A DNA stretch of 64,000 nucleotides from Evansella clarkii. Its GTDB lineage: Bacteria > Bacillota > Bacilli > Bacillales > Salisediminibacteriaceae. Position 1 is the first letter of the stretch; every line of letters begins with the position of its first letter. A program made the translations under genes and the position numbers. Below are positions 8,569 to 16,784 of the stretch, piece by piece. The notes below the pieces were generated by a model. It was not told the DNA's origin. It searched no databases and saw only the letters and a program-made list of their open reading frames with translations. Where the stretch lies: NCBI RefSeq assembly GCF_002019695.1, contig NZ_KV917376.1:916369-980368 (forward strand). Direction: 5' to 3'.

Positions 8569-8910
8569 TTTTAAACTCTCCCTCTTTATCTATTAATTTT
8601 TTATTACTTTCTCATATTAAAAGCATGCTTTTTCCTAGTGCTAACCTACTACTATTTTATAAGATTATTTCTGTGTAAACTCTATAGTAGTCAATTAGTT
8701 AATAAACGATAAAGTTTATGTAAATTTTGCAATTATATCGAAATATTTTTCTCCCTTGACATTGTTCGACAGTTACTCTTTTTTACTTCCTCTCTCTCTT
8801 TAGGGGAAATACATAAAGAAGTACAATGCATGAATAGAGGCTGCATTATACTTCCTTTAATTAGTGCATATGTTATTTTTTCAAGACATGCCATTTTATT
8901 CTGAAGCACA
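8569..8910. other. Gap between the NlpC-like and ferric-reductase-like genes
   Basis: AT-rich. It holds the upstream region of the NlpC-like gene and an imperfect hairpin (listed separately). A minus-strand open frame crossing it overlaps the next gene out of frame and has no ribosome-binding site, so I do not accept it. Confidence 0.5.
8818..8854 (-). terminator. Weak terminator-like hairpin
   Basis: GAAGTA(C)AATGCA pairs with TGCATT(A)TACTTC, a 12-bp stem with one mismatch and an 11-base loop. Only TTT follows on the minus strand. It is downstream of the ferric-reductase-like gene. Confidence 0.4.
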
Positions 8911-10203
8911 TCAGCGTCCTCCGGAATCCAGTTCAGCTTCTGGAGGAATTTCAAACACTTTTTCTGAAATAGCTTCACCTTCACTGATAATAGTGACCTG
9001 CAGCTCTCCTTCGGGCAGCTGAATTTGATGCTCTCCTGGCCCATATTGCGCTGCCCAAACCCCTGGTCCGTTTGAAATTTCTAAAATTCCGATATCCTCA
9101 GGCGCTATATTTTCGATGGCGGACCAGACAATCTCAGAATTATCGTCAAGTTCCCCCACATACAAGGTCCGCTCGCTGTATCGGTATATCTCATCTAAAA
9201 TCGTTTCACCATCCATCTCCATCATTTGGCGAAAGTAAGGTTCACTATCGAGATTATCGGCCCAAAAGTAGATATCCCGCCCATCAGAATGAAGAATCAT
9301 CTCAAAGGATTCTGCAGAATCTTCGGGCACCACATGTTCCTGTTCAGCTGCAAAAGGAGGTTCTTTTAATGCTCTGCTGTCGAAATAGGCAACTATTCCC
9401 GTCAACAGAACCATAGGCATGATATACATGATAGCTGTAATGACTACAGCTGAATTCTTAAGGATACCTGCCTTTTGTTTCCGATTAATTCGTCGAAGTA
9501 CAATTTTAGCGAAAGCCGCGGACTGTAGTAGGACAACAATAATACCCATCCAGAGAAAGACAAATAAGAACCATATTGGAGGGTACACCCTCCAGTCCGG
9601 AGGAGTAACCTGAAAGAAATAGAACAGATAAAGTACACCGCGAAGCATAACAATATAGAAAATCACATGAATAAGTGTCCCATGCAGCCATTTCCACGAG
9701 GAGGGACCGAGAATCTTTACAGCTCTGTCAAAGGAAGTTACAGCAAGCAGGGTGATCATCGGTGCCATCACCAGCCCCATCATATTCATAATACCGACTT
9801 CCGGCCTAAGCAGGACATAACTACCTGCCTCTTCAAAATATTCAAACCCGAACAGTGTCGCTATATCCCACCTCGCCCAGCGGTCCCAGATAGCATAGCC
9901 ATGTCCAAAAGACAGAACAGCAAACCATATGCCTAGCTCTCTCCGCCATGACCTAAAACGCTTCACGGACTCCCAGAGAATAGCCATGGGAGATAGTATA
10001 AGTGCGAGAAATAAAAGAACAAAAGCGGCATGAGCCCAGGCACGCCAGAAGGGATGGTCAGCTCTCCAGTCAGGCCATAATGCAGGTTGAACCCCCCATG
10101 CTGAATAGGAAAGGTAAAACAAGTAGACCAAAAAAGCAGAAAATACTCCTACAATAAGATGGCGAAGTAAAGTTTTTCTTGTATTTTTATTCTCATGTGC
10201 CAT
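8911..10203 (-). CDS. Ferric-reductase-like transmembrane protein
   Basis: About 430 residues. The N-terminal ~280 contain roughly seven membrane helices in the pattern of the ferric-reductase-like/MsrQ b-haem superfamily. Histidines suited to haem binding are SFGHG and WLHGTLIH. The last ~150 residues are acidic and probably lie outside the membrane. No flavin or NAD(P)H domain is present, so a partner must supply electrons. I chose the ATG of MAHENK because GGAGG sits five bases upstream; a second in-frame ATG four codons earlier, with a weaker GGAAGG site, is also possible. Function in metal or methionine-sulfoxide reduction is inference. Confidence 0.75.
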   Translation of the reverse strand: MAHENKNTRKTLLRHLIVGVFSAFLVYLFYLSYSAWGVQPALWPDWRADHPFWRAWAHAAFVLLFLALILSPMAILWESVKRFRSWRRELGIWFAVLSFGHGYAIWDRWARWDIATLFGFEYFEEAGSYVLLRPEVGIMNMMGLVMAPMITLLAVTSFDRAVKILGPSSWKWLHGTLIHVIFYIVMLRGVLYLFYFFQVTPPDWRVYPPIWFLFVFLWMGIIVVLLQSAAFAKIVLRRINRKQKAGILKNSAVVITAIMYIMPMVLLTGIVAYFDSRALKEPPFAAEQEHVVPEDSAESFEMILHSDGRDIYFWADNLDSEPYFRQMMEMDGETILDEIYRYSERTLYVGELDDNSEIVWSAIENIAPEDIGILEISNGPGVWAAQYGPGEHQIQLPEGELQVTIISEGEAISEKVFEIPPEAELDSGGR

Positions 10204-10323
10204 TTTAACCTCCATTTAAGAAGCTTCCTTCCGATACTTGATTTCCCCTGGTTGGTCAACAACATAAAAAATGTAGACCCTTCTTATCTGCTGGAATTAC
10301 AGAAACGTACATACATTACTCGG

Positions 10324-10692
10324 CTAATTACCATAATCGTCTTCTTTTCTCAGAAAAAAAGCATTCTTGCAGGTCATCTGATATACAGTGAAACTGTCTC
10401 CTTTTTTAATCTGTAAGTTTTTTCTTAATTCAGCTGGTATAATAATTCTGTTTTTTTGACCGATAATAACTTTGTTGTCAACCGAATCTTCAAGAGCTGC
10501 AGGTTTACTAATTATTAATCCTCTTCCCTCCTCAGAAAAACCAACATTAACTAAGTCACCTACAGAAAGACCGCATTCCTGTCTTATTTTTTTCGGCAAA
10601 GTCATCGTAAAATTCCGGGAAACGATACATTTTATTTCCAGGCCAATTAGTTTATTAATTTGAACAGAAATGCTATATTTGGCTTTTTGCAC
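10324..10692 (-). CDS. Tandem SpoVT/AbrB-fold protein
   Basis: The 122 residues hold two swapped-hairpin AbrB-type motifs: VSRNFTMTLPKKIRQECGLSVGD (about 24-46) and GQKNRIIIPAELRKNLQIKKGD (about 77-98), each followed by short strands. AbrB-fold proteins usually dimerise through this motif to bind DNA, so one chain with two copies might be self-sufficient. It could be a local transcriptional regulator or an antitoxin, but no toxin gene adjoins it. Its targets cannot be told from the sequence. Confidence 0.65.
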   Translation of the reverse strand: MQKAKYSISVQINKLIGLEIKCIVSRNFTMTLPKKIRQECGLSVGDLVNVGFSEEGRGLIISKPAALEDSVDNKVIIGQKNRIIIPAELRKNLQIKKGDSFTVYQMTCKNAFFLRKEDDYGN

Positions 10693-10748
10693 TGCTTTTT
10701 CCTCCTTAACATACTTTAGTACAGGAATAATAAGGTTTAACTTAAGAT

Positions 10749-10841
10749 TTATAAGAATTTAAATACTAAAAACACCATTCCAGCAATGAAAAGTAAATAA
10801 AACGGTAATACGTATTTTGGGTTCATATCCTTCTCTCCCAT
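10749..10841 (-). CDS. Possible 30-residue membrane peptide
   Basis: A short frame (MGEKDMNPKYVLPFYLLFIA...) encodes one hydrophobic helix, with only a weak AGAGA site before the ATG. A longer version of this frame begins inside the terminator of the CuA-domain gene and is rejected. Hypothetical. Confidence 0.3.
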   Translation of the reverse strand: MGEKDMNPKYVLPFYLLFIAGMVFLVFKFL

Positions 10842-10991
10842 TTCTCTGACAGATTTATAAATAATTATATTTTCATTTAACCCGTCAAATTTCTTCCAGG
10901 TTCCAAGTACGAATTTCACTATACAGGCAACATATGATAAAAGTATGAAGTTTCTCACTTTAAAAAACTTAGCATGCGTAATTAAGCCAAT

Positions 10992-11030
10992 AAAAAAGGA
11001 ACAATGCTCCAAACTTAAGCACTGTTCCTT
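10992..11030 (-). terminator. Terminator of the CuA-domain lipoprotein gene
   Basis: AAGGAACA(A)TGCT pairs with AGCA(C)TGTTCCTT around a 9-base loop, followed by six T on the minus strand. It starts ten bases after the stop codon. Confidence 0.85.
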
Positions 11031-11039
11031 CTATTCTTC

Positions 11040-11426
11040 TTATTCCACGATCAAAGTTGCTACCATATCATCGTGGCCCTCACCACACGGTATATTACAA
11101 TAAATCGTGTACTCCCCAGGTTCAAGGGATGCAGTAGCAGACCCGTCACCTTCGATTTCTATATCAGTTCCCTCTACGGCTATTCCATGGTATCCTTCTT
11201 CGTTGCTAAGATTTATTGTAACTTCGCCAGCCGATACCACATAAGTGTCCTGATCAAAATCCCAGTTATCCGCTTTCAGATCCACTGTCTCTGATACGGA
11301 GTTAGCTTCACTATTACCTGCATTGCCTGTTTGAATATCTGTTGAATTTATATCTTCTTCTCCCCCACAAGCAGCAAGCAGTAATACTAAACCCATGGAA
11401 ATGATAGTAATAATCCTTTTCTTCAT
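11040..11426 (-). CDS. Stand-alone CuA-domain lipoprotein
   Basis: 128 residues from the ATG of MKKRII, which has GGAGG eight bases upstream. Lipobox LLAAC (C20) gives membrane anchoring outside the cell. The remainder is one cupredoxin fold. It ends with CNIPCGEGHDDM: C110, C114, H118 and M121, with H80 upstream. Spacing CxxxCxxxHxxM plus an upstream His is exactly the binuclear CuA site of cytochrome c oxidase subunit II and nitrous oxide reductase, but without transmembrane helices or an oxidase subunit. It could carry electrons or store copper. The nearby TlpA/CcdA thiol relay could keep its cysteines reduced for copper loading (inference). Confidence 0.85.
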   Translation of the reverse strand: MKKRIITIISMGLVLLLAACGGEEDINSTDIQTGNAGNSEANSVSETVDLKADNWDFDQDTYVVSAGEVTINLSNEEGYHGIAVEGTDIEIEGDGSATASLEPGEYTIYCNIPCGEGHDDMVATLIVE

Positions 11427-11602
11427 TAATAAAACCTCCATAATAATATTTTTTAAATCATTTGATTAAATGAAAGGCCTGAATAGTTTCTACCACCTTC
11501 TTTCCAGCCCCACCTAACCCATATTATAATTACGCCAATAATTGAAATTGTGAAGAATAGAGTTTGTTCAAAAAGTGTTCAAATTTAGTTTTATGAGAAG
11601 CA

Positions 11603-12313
11603 TTAAAATCCCATAAACCCGTCAAAAACATTATTTACAAGGAAGGAAGTAATAAGTGTCAGCAGATCGAAATACAGCATTACACCAAAAATAACCATTA
11701 TAATTCCGCCTGATTTCATGACAACGTTCATATATTTTTTTATCCAATTCAATTTTCCTATGAAAAAGGCCATTAAAAAAAAGGGGATAGAGAATCCTAT
11801 ACTAAAAACTCCCATGTATACCATCCCAGAACCGGGATTACTAAGACTGAGAGAAATTACTGAGGCAAGTATCGGACCAATACAAGGAGTCCACCCCGCT
11901 GCAAATGCCAGTCCAATAGCATAAGAACCCAGAAAACCACCTGGCCTTTTTGAAAACTGATACTGACGGGTCTTCATCAAAAATCCTGGTTTAAACCACC
12001 CTGCTATAAAAAGTCCAAATAATATAATAAAAATCGCCCCGAGCTGCCTGATAAGATCACTGTACCTTATAAAAAACTGCCCCAAAAAGGACGTAGACAT
12101 GCCCAGAGCAATAAAAATAGTGGAAAAGCCTAAAATAAAAATAAACGTATGAATCATTGCGCTTGGTGATGCCTTATATCTCTTATTCTTTAGTTCCTCC
12201 TGCGACAACCCTGTTATGTAGGAGATGAAAGCAGGATATAAAGGAATGTTACAGGGAGAGACAAAGGACAAAACGCCTGCTCCAAATGCAAAAAATATAG
12301 TTAAGTTATCCAT
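11603..12313 (-). CDS. CcdA/DsbD-type transmembrane thiol-disulfide protein
   Basis: 236 residues with about six membrane helices. It has the family's two redox cysteines in proline-rich contexts: C21 in FVSPCNIPLYPAF and C144 in AGWTPCIGPIL. CcdA proteins pass reducing equivalents from cytoplasmic thioredoxin across the membrane to extracytoplasmic thioredoxin-like proteins. The TlpA-like gene lies 11 bases upstream in the same direction, its likely acceptor. A clear AAGGAG site precedes the ATG. Confidence 0.9.
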   Translation of the reverse strand: MDNLTIFFAFGAGVLSFVSPCNIPLYPAFISYITGLSQEELKNKRYKASPSAMIHTFIFILGFSTIFIALGMSTSFLGQFFIRYSDLIRQLGAIFIILFGLFIAGWFKPGFLMKTRQYQFSKRPGGFLGSYAIGLAFAAGWTPCIGPILASVISLSLSNPGSGMVYMGVFSIGFSIPFFLMAFFIGKLNWIKKYMNVVMKSGGIIMVIFGVMLYFDLLTLITSFLVNNVFDGFMGF

Positions 12314-12324
12314 TTAATTCTCCT

Positions 12325-12852
12325 TTAAAACGAATCAGGAACTAACATTTCAAGGGCCTCCAGAACCTGTTCTTCTGTTTTTCCACCTACTGTCCTCTCA
12401 ATAACTGCTCCATTCTCATTAATCAGCAAAGTATACGGCAGCGCAGTGACACCGTACGCATTACCTACAAGAAGACCTCGGTCTATAGCAGTAGTATATG
12501 GTACAGGGCGCCGTTCAAGGAAACGCTCTACCTGAATTGTAGCCTCGTCCACATTCACACCTACTATTTCCACGCCCTTTTCTTTATAGTCCTGATAATG
12601 TTCGACTAAATATTCCATCTTATCCCGGCAGAAACTGCAGTAAGTTGCCCAGAACGTTAAGTAAATACCTTTTCCCCGCATTTCTTCCAAATGGACAATA
12701 TTCCCATTCATATCCTCCAGAATAAAGTCAGGTGCGACATCCCCTTTATCTACAAGACCTCGCTCTTCGGAAATGCTGGAAAATATTGTATAACCAATGA
12801 CAAGAGCCATTATACTGAGGATGGCTGTTCTGTAAATTAATCTTTTCCTCAT
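12325..12852 (-). CDS. Membrane-anchored TlpA/ResA-like thioredoxin
   Basis: 175 residues: an N-terminal membrane anchor (about 7-24), then a thioredoxin fold with active site FWATYCSFC (C72, C75) and a cis-proline in TALPYT near 139. ResA/TlpA proteins reduce disulfides outside the membrane during cytochrome c or CuA-site maturation. Sitting between the CcdA and VTT genes and close to the CuA lipoprotein, it probably serves copper-site assembly; the substrate is inferred. Confidence 0.9.
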   Translation of the reverse strand: MRKRLIYRTAILSIMALVIGYTIFSSISEERGLVDKGDVAPDFILEDMNGNIVHLEEMRGKGIYLTFWATYCSFCRDKMEYLVEHYQDYKEKGVEIVGVNVDEATIQVERFLERRPVPYTTAIDRGLLVGNAYGVTALPYTLLINENGAVIERTVGGKTEEQVLEALEMLVPDSF

Positions 12853-12939
12853 ATCTTTCCCTCCATGTTTGCTGAAAGGGTTATGTACCCATTTTAAAAG
12901 CTATCATTATATTATTTAAGTTTTCTACTCTTTCGTTCG

Positions 12940-13653
12940 TTACTTCTTCTCTTCCCTTCCCTGTAAGTTGGACTTTCTCTTTTTTATATTTACTATAAAA
13001 ACAGCCAATAGAAATAGAGAAATAAATATATAAAGAGTGTATTGATGTTGCAGAGCAATCACTCCTGCCGAAAATAATGAAAGGATAAACACGAATACTG
13101 TGTTCCCAATAAAGGTTGCAAAAATGTAATCTCTAGCACTTATTTTGCTTAACCCGCTGCCTATATTAACAATGCTTGCCGGCATAAATGGAAAAAGCCT
13201 AAGAAAAAGGACTACCTTAAATCCGTTTTTTTCAACCTTACGTTTAAACTCCAGATGATTGTATTTTTCAGCCCAGTTTTGAAAACCGTACCTTGCCAGG
13301 TAAAATACCAGAACCGATCCTAAAAAGTTACCTGTTAAACTCCATAGATAGCCATAAGAAAAGCCAAACAACCAAATATTAAACATAGTAAGCAGCAGGA
13401 ATGGAGTTAAAGAAAAAATATTCTGCATGAGCATAAAAACAAAGGTGATAACTAATATTGTACCTCTCTGATTGCCCATTTCCTCTGCCAAGGAAGCCCA
13501 ATCTCCGGTTTTAAAGTATCCAATCCATTCTTGCTGTGTTACAAGTCCTAACGCTATAAACAAAATAACTGCTGCCAAAATAAGTAGCTTCAACATTGCT
13601 CTCCTTTTCAAACCTTGATTACCCCTCTGAAGTACACTAGATGTTAAAGTCAC
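12940..13653 (-). CDS. TVP38/TMEM64 (VTT) family membrane protein
   Basis: 237 residues with about six hydrophobic segments. The family signature includes FLRLFPFMPASIVNIGSGLSKIS (about 152-174). VTT/DedA relatives are linked to lipid scrambling or small-molecule transport, but the bacterial TVP38 role is unclear. It starts with GTG, whose GTGA overlaps the stop of the small upstream gene, so the two are translationally coupled. Confidence 0.85.
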   Translation of the reverse strand: MTLTSSVLQRGNQGLKRRAMLKLLILAAVILFIALGLVTQQEWIGYFKTGDWASLAEEMGNQRGTILVITFVFMLMQNIFSLTPFLLLTMFNIWLFGFSYGYLWSLTGNFLGSVLVFYLARYGFQNWAEKYNHLEFKRKVEKNGFKVVLFLRLFPFMPASIVNIGSGLSKISARDYIFATFIGNTVFVFILSLFSAGVIALQHQYTLYIFISLFLLAVFIVNIKKRKSNLQGREEKK

Positions 13654-13826
13654 TTAATTTCATCGTCCTTACGCTTTTCTCTTCCTTCGAGCTTTTTGTT
13701 CTCCCTTTTTAAAAGGCTGACAAGAACCTGAGCTGCAATGAAGATAAATAACATTAATGTAAAGGTGTAAATGTACCCTCCATCTTCCCAGCTCGGAAGA
13801 TGTACTATAGATTCTGCAACACTCAT
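13650..13826 (-). CDS. Small single-pass membrane peptide coupled to the VTT gene
   Basis: A 58-residue frame (MSVAESIVHLPSWEDGGYIY...) with GAAGGGATGG four bases before ATG. It has one membrane helix (about 20-39) and a basic/acidic tail (KRENKKLEGREKRKDD). Its TGA overlaps the GTG start of the VTT gene by four bases, strong evidence that it is translated. No family recognised; probably an accessory subunit. Confidence 0.65.
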   Translation of the reverse strand: MSVAESIVHLPSWEDGGYIYTFTLMLFIFIAAQVLVSLLKRENKKLEGREKRKDDEIK

Positions 13827-13909
13827 AAAACCATCCCTTCGATAGAACCCTTCAGATGAAGTTATAATTTGGTATATGGATAACTTATAAAAAGTTCCAT
13901 TCGGCCGCT

Positions 13910-14611
13910 TTATGTGTCTGAGTCGGGGATTTTATAGCCAATTCCCCAGACAGTTTCAATTACTGGCTTGTTATAATTCATGCTCTTTAGCTTTTCCCGT
14001 ATATTCTTCACATGGGTATCGACTGTTCTATTATCACCTTCGTAGGCAAGACCCCACTCCAGTTCCAGAAGATCTTCCCGGCTAAACACTCTCCCCGGAT
14101 TGTTCGCAAGCCGGTAAAAGATTTGAAATTCTTTTTTTGTTAGTGGTAGTACCTTGTTCTCATATATCACTCGATAACTATCCGGCTGAAAATGCAGATC
14201 CATCACTGTAAACCCTTCCTTCTCTGCAGTATTCCATTTGTTCCTTGATCTGCGAAGCACAGCCTCTACCCTTGCCAATAGCTCCTTTGGCTCAAATGGT
14301 TTAACGATATAATCATCTGCACCTAACTTAAGACCCTCCACTACTCTGTCTGAGTCCCCAAGTGCGGTTAATAGTATAACAGGAATATGTTTCTCCAAAT
14401 TTAATCTTAAAGTTTTCAACAGTTCAAATCCGTCTTTGACCGGCATCATAATATCCAGGATGACTAACTGGTAATCAAACTGCTTTATCTTTTCCAGTGC
14501 TTCCTCCCCATTACTGGCTTCATCTATCTGATAATGGCTTGGTCTCAGACATATTGACAGCAGCTTTCTCATTTCCTTCTCATCATCCACAATCAAAATT
14601 TGTTCACCCAT
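13910..14611 (-). CDS. OmpR/PhoB-family response regulator, no adjacent kinase
   Basis: 233 residues: a receiver domain (about 1-120) with acidic D9/D10, phosphoacceptor D53 (LVILDIMMP) and K104 (IVKPF), then an OmpR-type winged helix (about 137-230; THVKNIREKL recognition region). It resembles the PhoP/ResD type. No histidine kinase gene adjoins it, so the partner is elsewhere or lost. Likely targets, by proximity only, are the thiol-relay and lipoprotein genes. Confidence 0.92.
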   Translation of the reverse strand: MGEQILIVDDEKEMRKLLSICLRPSHYQIDEASNGEEALEKIKQFDYQLVILDIMMPVKDGFELLKTLRLNLEKHIPVILLTALGDSDRVVEGLKLGADDYIVKPFEPKELLARVEAVLRRSRNKWNTAEKEGFTVMDLHFQPDSYRVIYENKVLPLTKKEFQIFYRLANNPGRVFSREDLLELEWGLAYEGDNRTVDTHVKNIREKLKSMNYNKPVIETVWGIGYKIPDSDT

Positions 14612-14732
14612 AGAACCAAACCTCCCGAATGTGTCTATCAGTTCCTTTTATATTATATAGTAAACCAAACAAGTGAATTTTTTATGAAGATTAATTTTTT
14701 ACAAGCTCACCCGCTCAAAAAGCTAAAAAATT

Positions 14733-14758
14733 ATTCCCTCACTATGCGGTGAGGGAAT
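14733..14758 (-). terminator. Terminator of the beta-propeller lipoprotein gene
   Basis: A 10-bp stem ATTCCCTCAC/GTGAGGGAAT with a 6-base loop, followed by AATTTTTT on the minus strand. Confidence 0.85.
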
Positions 14759-14766
14759 TTTACCAC

Positions 14767-15993
14767 TTAATTTATTGAAATTCCATTTGGGTACTTTCCT
14801 ACGTTTATACGCTCTTCTTCTTCAAGTGTCTCGAGGTTAACTACCGAGATAGTTTCCTCAAACATATTTGTTACAAATGCATAGAGGCTGTCTTCGGAAA
14901 CCACTACTCCATGGGCACCTTTGCCAAGTTGCAGCTCCTTCACCACTTCCATCTCTTCCAAGCTAATAATTGAAATGGTGTCAGATGGGTTTTCTTCACT
15001 GCCCTGATTAGCGACAATTACATATTTATTATCGTAAGTGGCATACATTTGTACAGGACCAGTACCTACATCAATTGTCTTCACAAGCTCCTGGCTCGCT
15101 GTATCAATAACTGCAAGCTGATCAGCAAGATGTAATCCAGCAAATGCATATTTACCGTCATGGGAAAAACCTGTCTGTACTGCTCCATCTCCTACATGCA
15201 ACCTCTTTACTTCAGTTTTTTCCTCAAGGTCTATAATACTTACATCGCCACTCTGCATGTTTGCAACATAAACTGAACTCTGATCCGGAGAAACTCGGAG
15301 ACCATGTGGATAGTTCCCAACCTCTATTATAGTAGCTTCCTCGGTAGCACGGTCTACAATAGTTACAGTGTCTTCACCTGAATTGGAGAAAACTACAGTA
15401 TTCCCGTCCTCTGTGATTGATACGTGTGCAGGATGGCTCCCTGCAGGATACTCCGCTACCTTTTCCAAAGTGTTAATGTCATAGGCTGTAACGAGTTCAC
15501 CATTTCCTTCGTCTTCATTTGATCCATAGGCATGATTATTTTCATTATCTTCATTATTTCCATGACTGTGACCGTCTTCGTCGTCATCATCACCATGACC
15601 ATGAGGTGGGTTGATCGTTACCCATATTAATCCTGTTCCTTTATTAACCTCCACATTATGTGCCTGCCCATCCAGTTCGATCAATTCCTGTCTGCCATCC
15701 GGATAATAAATTACCGATAAAGTTTCGTCCTTTTCATTCGCTACAGCAATGATGTATTCTTCTTCGTTACCATTGTTTACGGCTGTTTCTTCTGATTCCT
15801 CTTCATCCCCATTTGCCCCATCGCCATTTTCTTCGTTTGCACCATTTACATTTGTTTCATTTGTCTCATTTCCCTCTAGAACTTCATTAGAATTACTCTC
15901 CGTCTCCGCTGAATTGGCTTCTCCACTGCATGCCGACAACAAGAGAGCTCCGGCAAGGATACTGGTTAAAAACAAAGTAGATTTTCTTTTCAT
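14767..15993 (-). CDS. YncE-like beta-propeller lipoprotein with His/Asp-rich loop
   Basis: 408 residues: lipobox LLSAC (C22), an acidic Asn/Glu linker to about 78, then YVTN-type propeller blades (recurring NGISIN, PHGLRVSPDQSSVYVAN, GAHGVVVSEDSLYAFVTN) to the end. An insert at about 129-165 (HGHGDDDDEDGHSHG and further His/Asp/Asn) interrupts blade 2 and looks like a metal-binding loop. YncE relatives are secreted binding proteins, some near metal or nitrite genes. It is monocistronic. A copper- or zinc-binding role is inference from the loop and the neighbourhood. Confidence 0.85.
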   Translation of the reverse strand: MKRKSTLFLTSILAGALLLSACSGEANSAETESNSNEVLEGNETNETNVNGANEENGDGANGDEEESEETAVNNGNEEEYIIAVANEKDETLSVIYYPDGRQELIELDGQAHNVEVNKGTGLIWVTINPPHGHGDDDDEDGHSHGNNEDNENNHAYGSNEDEGNGELVTAYDINTLEKVAEYPAGSHPAHVSITEDGNTVVFSNSGEDTVTIVDRATEEATIIEVGNYPHGLRVSPDQSSVYVANMQSGDVSIIDLEEKTEVKRLHVGDGAVQTGFSHDGKYAFAGLHLADQLAVIDTASQELVKTIDVGTGPVQMYATYDNKYVIVANQGSEENPSDTISIISLEEMEVVKELQLGKGAHGVVVSEDSLYAFVTNMFEETISVVNLETLEEEERINVGKYPNGISIN

Positions 15994-16325
15994 GATGATA
16001 AAGTCCTCCTTAAGTTTTATAAGTTTATATTAAAGGAGCACACATTAACTTAGAGTGAGGTATATCACCATACAAAATTATATTTCTTTCCTGTTCAAAC
16101 TATTGTCTCTCTTTCTTCACACATTCTTTATAACTACCTGGGAGGAGCGTGACGTATTATAGCCTCGAATATTGAAATTTGTATGAAGTTCAGTTTTCTC
16201 TTTAACAACAAATTATTAACAGAAGATTAAACCTTTCGAAGTTTTCCTTAAGCCTCCGAAAGGCTGTTTAACATTTTTTTAAAGTGGAAAATGTTTATTA
16301 GAAACCTGAAAAGGAGGAATAATAT
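15994..16325. promoter_or_regulatory. Divergent region with competing hairpins before the Csp-like gene
   Basis: The 332-base gap separates the beta-propeller and Csp-like genes. At 16232-16265, CCTTTCG (16232-16238) can pair with CGAAAGG (16257-16263), while AGCCT (16251-16255) can pair with AGGCT (16261-16265). The two helices exclude one another and lie about 60 bases before the plus-strand ATG. They might form an attenuator-like leader, or one may simply be the end of an unseen transcript. AAAAGGAGG is the ribosome-binding site. Confidence 0.4.
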
Positions 16326-16658
16326 ATGCCACATGAAAAGTACCAATCATTAATCGAAACCTTACATGAATGTATGGAAGCGTGCAACCACTGTTATGAT
16401 GCTTGTTTAAAGGAAGAAAATGTGAAGATGCTGGCAGAGTGTATCCGCCTTAACAGAGAATGTGCAGATATTTGCTCATACTTAGAACAGGCTTTAGGGA
16501 GAGGCACACCATTTGCTTCTCAACTGGCTTCTGTATGCGCCGAGATCTGTGAAGCATGTGGAGAAGAATGCAAAAAACATGACCACCATGAACACTGCCA
16601 GAAATGTGCAGAAGCATGCTTTAAGTGTGCGGAAGAATGCCGAAAACTTGCTGCATAA
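16326..16658 (+). CDS. Csp-like four-helix copper-storage protein
   Basis: 110 residues with 16 cysteines (C16, 20, 23, 27, 39, 46, 50, 71, 75, 78, 82, 91, 94, 98, 101, 105) spaced along four predicted helices, and a KHDHHEH turn (84-90). This is the pattern of the Csp/DUF326 family, to which B. subtilis YhjQ (Csp3) belongs; these fill the bundle core with Cu(I)-thiolates. There is no signal peptide, so it is cytosolic like Csp3. It fits the copper-handling context as a buffer for Cu(I). Confidence 0.9.
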   Translation: MPHEKYQSLIETLHECMEACNHCYDACLKEENVKMLAECIRLNRECADICSYLEQALGRGTPFASQLASVCAEICEACGEECKKHDHHEHCQKCAEACFKCAEECRKLAA

Positions 16659-16664
16659 TGTACT

Positions 16665-16708
16665 AAAAGACGGCCAGCCTCTTGAGTTGAAGGTTTGGCC
16701 GTCTTTTT
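16665..16708 (+). terminator. Terminator of the Csp-like gene
   Basis: AAAAGACGGCCA and TGGCCGTCTTTT form a 12-bp stem seven bases after the stop, followed by T. Confidence 0.9.
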
Positions 16709-16784
16709 AAATGCTACTTAATCATTTGCATTACTAAAATGAAAGGATCACACTGAGCAGAGATGCTTAAAGGCGGAATATAAT

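Noticed and set aside
8733-9044. 103-codon minus-strand frame at the end of the ferric-reductase-like gene
   Set aside because: It overlaps that gene in another frame, lacks a ribosome-binding site and crosses the terminator-like hairpin.
10842-11012. N-terminal extension of the small peptide at 10749
   Set aside because: Its first codons are the 3' arm and T run of the terminator of the CuA-domain gene.
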